The notes beneath the pieces are model-generated. The model was not told the origin of the DNA. It was given only the letters and a program-made list of their open reading frames with translations, and did not search any database. From NCBI GenBank assembly GCA_029858755.1, contig JAOUEK010000158.1:1-5575 (forward strand): a stretch of DNA of 5,575 nucleotides, in the 5' to 3' direction. Positions 5,059-5,575 of this stretch are shown here, one piece after another; position 1 is the first letter of the stretch; each line of letters begins with the position of its first letter. Made by a program: the position numbers and the translations under genes. Source of the stretch: Thermoleophilia bacterium. GTDB taxonomy: Bacteria > Actinomycetota > Thermoleophilia > Gaiellales > Gaiellaceae.

Positions 5059-5575
5059 TCATTCCTCCGCGGGTGCGCCCTGCACCACGACCGCGAGCCG
5101 GGCGCGCCCGGTGCGCCCGATCCGGAGGTCGAGCGTGAGCCTGCCGGGACGCAGCGGGGTGATCTGCGCGGTCACCGTCCGCTCGGCGCCGCTCGCGAGC
5201 CGCTGCGGCAGCCGTGACAGCTGCACGCGCGCGGCGCCGGGCGACGTGGTGAGCGCGACACCGATCACGGCGGCCTCGGCGGGCCCACGGTTGAGGACAC
5301 GGAGCACCGCCCCGAACGGGCGCCGCACCCTCACGGTGGCGGGTGCCTCGAAGACGAAGGAGAGCTCGGCGGCGTCCCTCGCGGTCGGTGAGACGGCGAC
5401 ACGGCTCGCGCCGCGGTCGTTGGCCGCGGCCGGGTCGGTGCCCGAGCGGACGAGGGCGTCGACGCGGACTGCGGTGGCCGCTGCCCGAGCCCTGATGTGC
5501 AGTGTCACGGTGGCGACCGTGCCGAACGCCGTCACCGGCAGCGTGCAGCGGACGCGGCGGCCGTTGTCGGGGGCT
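5059..5575 (-). CDS. DUF11/CARDB-like surface repeat protein, C-terminal fragment
   Basis: The minus-strand frame runs off the right edge, so the start is missing; it ends at TGA 5061-5059 after about 171 visible residues. The upstream end reads NGRRVRCTLPVTAFGTVATVTLHIRA, resembling the end of a DUF11-type or CARDB-like Ig-fold repeat (a Cys, a turn, then an alternating TVTL-type strand). A second beta-rich unit follows, containing ELSFVFEAPATVRVRRPFGAVLRVLNRGPAEAAVIGVAL and a final strand LTLDLRIGRTGRARLAVVVQG. Such repeats occur in large extracellular or wall-associated proteins. No membrane anchor or LPXTG signal is present at this C-terminus. A GTG at 5535 could be read as a start, but the coding pattern continues upstream, so I treat it as internal. 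The fold assignment comes from pattern only and is moderate. Confidence 0.65.
   Translation of the reverse strand, partial: APDNGRRVRCTLPVTAFGTVATVTLHIRARAAATAVRVDALVRSGTDPAAANDRGASRVAVSPTARDAAELSFVFEAPATVRVRRPFGAVLRVLNRGPAEAAVIGVALTTSPGAARVQLSRLPQRLASGAERTVTAQITPLRPGRLTLDLRIGRTGRARLAVVVQGAPAEE

Overview
The window is very GC-rich, with G or C at nearly every third codon position. It has actinobacterial-style TAnnnT -10 boxes very close to start codons. Gene content (a DUF4097 protein, an SLH-NlpC/P60 hydrolase, a YpfJ-type zinc peptidase and MmsA) fits a high-GC Actinomycetota bacterium. A deep lineage such as Thermoleophilia is plausible, but that placement is inference. TGA is an ordinary stop here: the genes ending at 316, 319, 2496, 5007 and 5059 all stop on it.

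Layout, left to right: (1) the C-terminal end of a DUF4097 repeat protein (+, ends 316). (2) A convergent minus-strand pair: a small unknown protein (319-621, true start uncertain) downstream of an exported TlpA-like redoxin (717-1223). (3) A 226-nt divergent intergenic region with three hairpins. (4) A secreted SLH-NlpC/P60 peptidase (+, 1450-2496). (5) A membrane-anchored YpfJ-family zinc metallopeptidase (+, 2535-3398), apparently leaderless. (6) A CoA-acylating methylmalonate-semialdehyde dehydrogenase, mmsA (+, 3475-5007). (7) A strong hairpin terminator between convergent genes. (8) The C-terminal end of a DUF11/CARDB-like surface protein (-, runs off the right edge).

The main discovery is in the redoxin. 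Its reading frame is interrupted by a single TGA (1034-1032, minus strand) exactly where the first cysteine of the thioredoxin CxxC motif belongs, giving W-[TGA]-S-T-C. The frame then stays open and thioredoxin-like for 104 more codons, to a TAG. Directly downstream, the mRNA can fold a small hairpin whose GGGU apical loop starts at nucleotide 21 after the UGA, as expected of a bacterial SECIS element. The best reading is an exported selenocysteine-containing (UxxC) thioredoxin/TlpA-like protein. A standard gene caller would truncate or miss it.

Several products act at or outside the membrane: the exported redoxin, the NlpC/P60 enzyme, the zinc peptidase, and probably the two partial repeat proteins. 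MmsA is an unrelated cytosolic catabolic enzyme. No selenocysteine machinery (selA, selB, selC, selD) is visible in the window, so Sec insertion must be supported from the rest of the genome.
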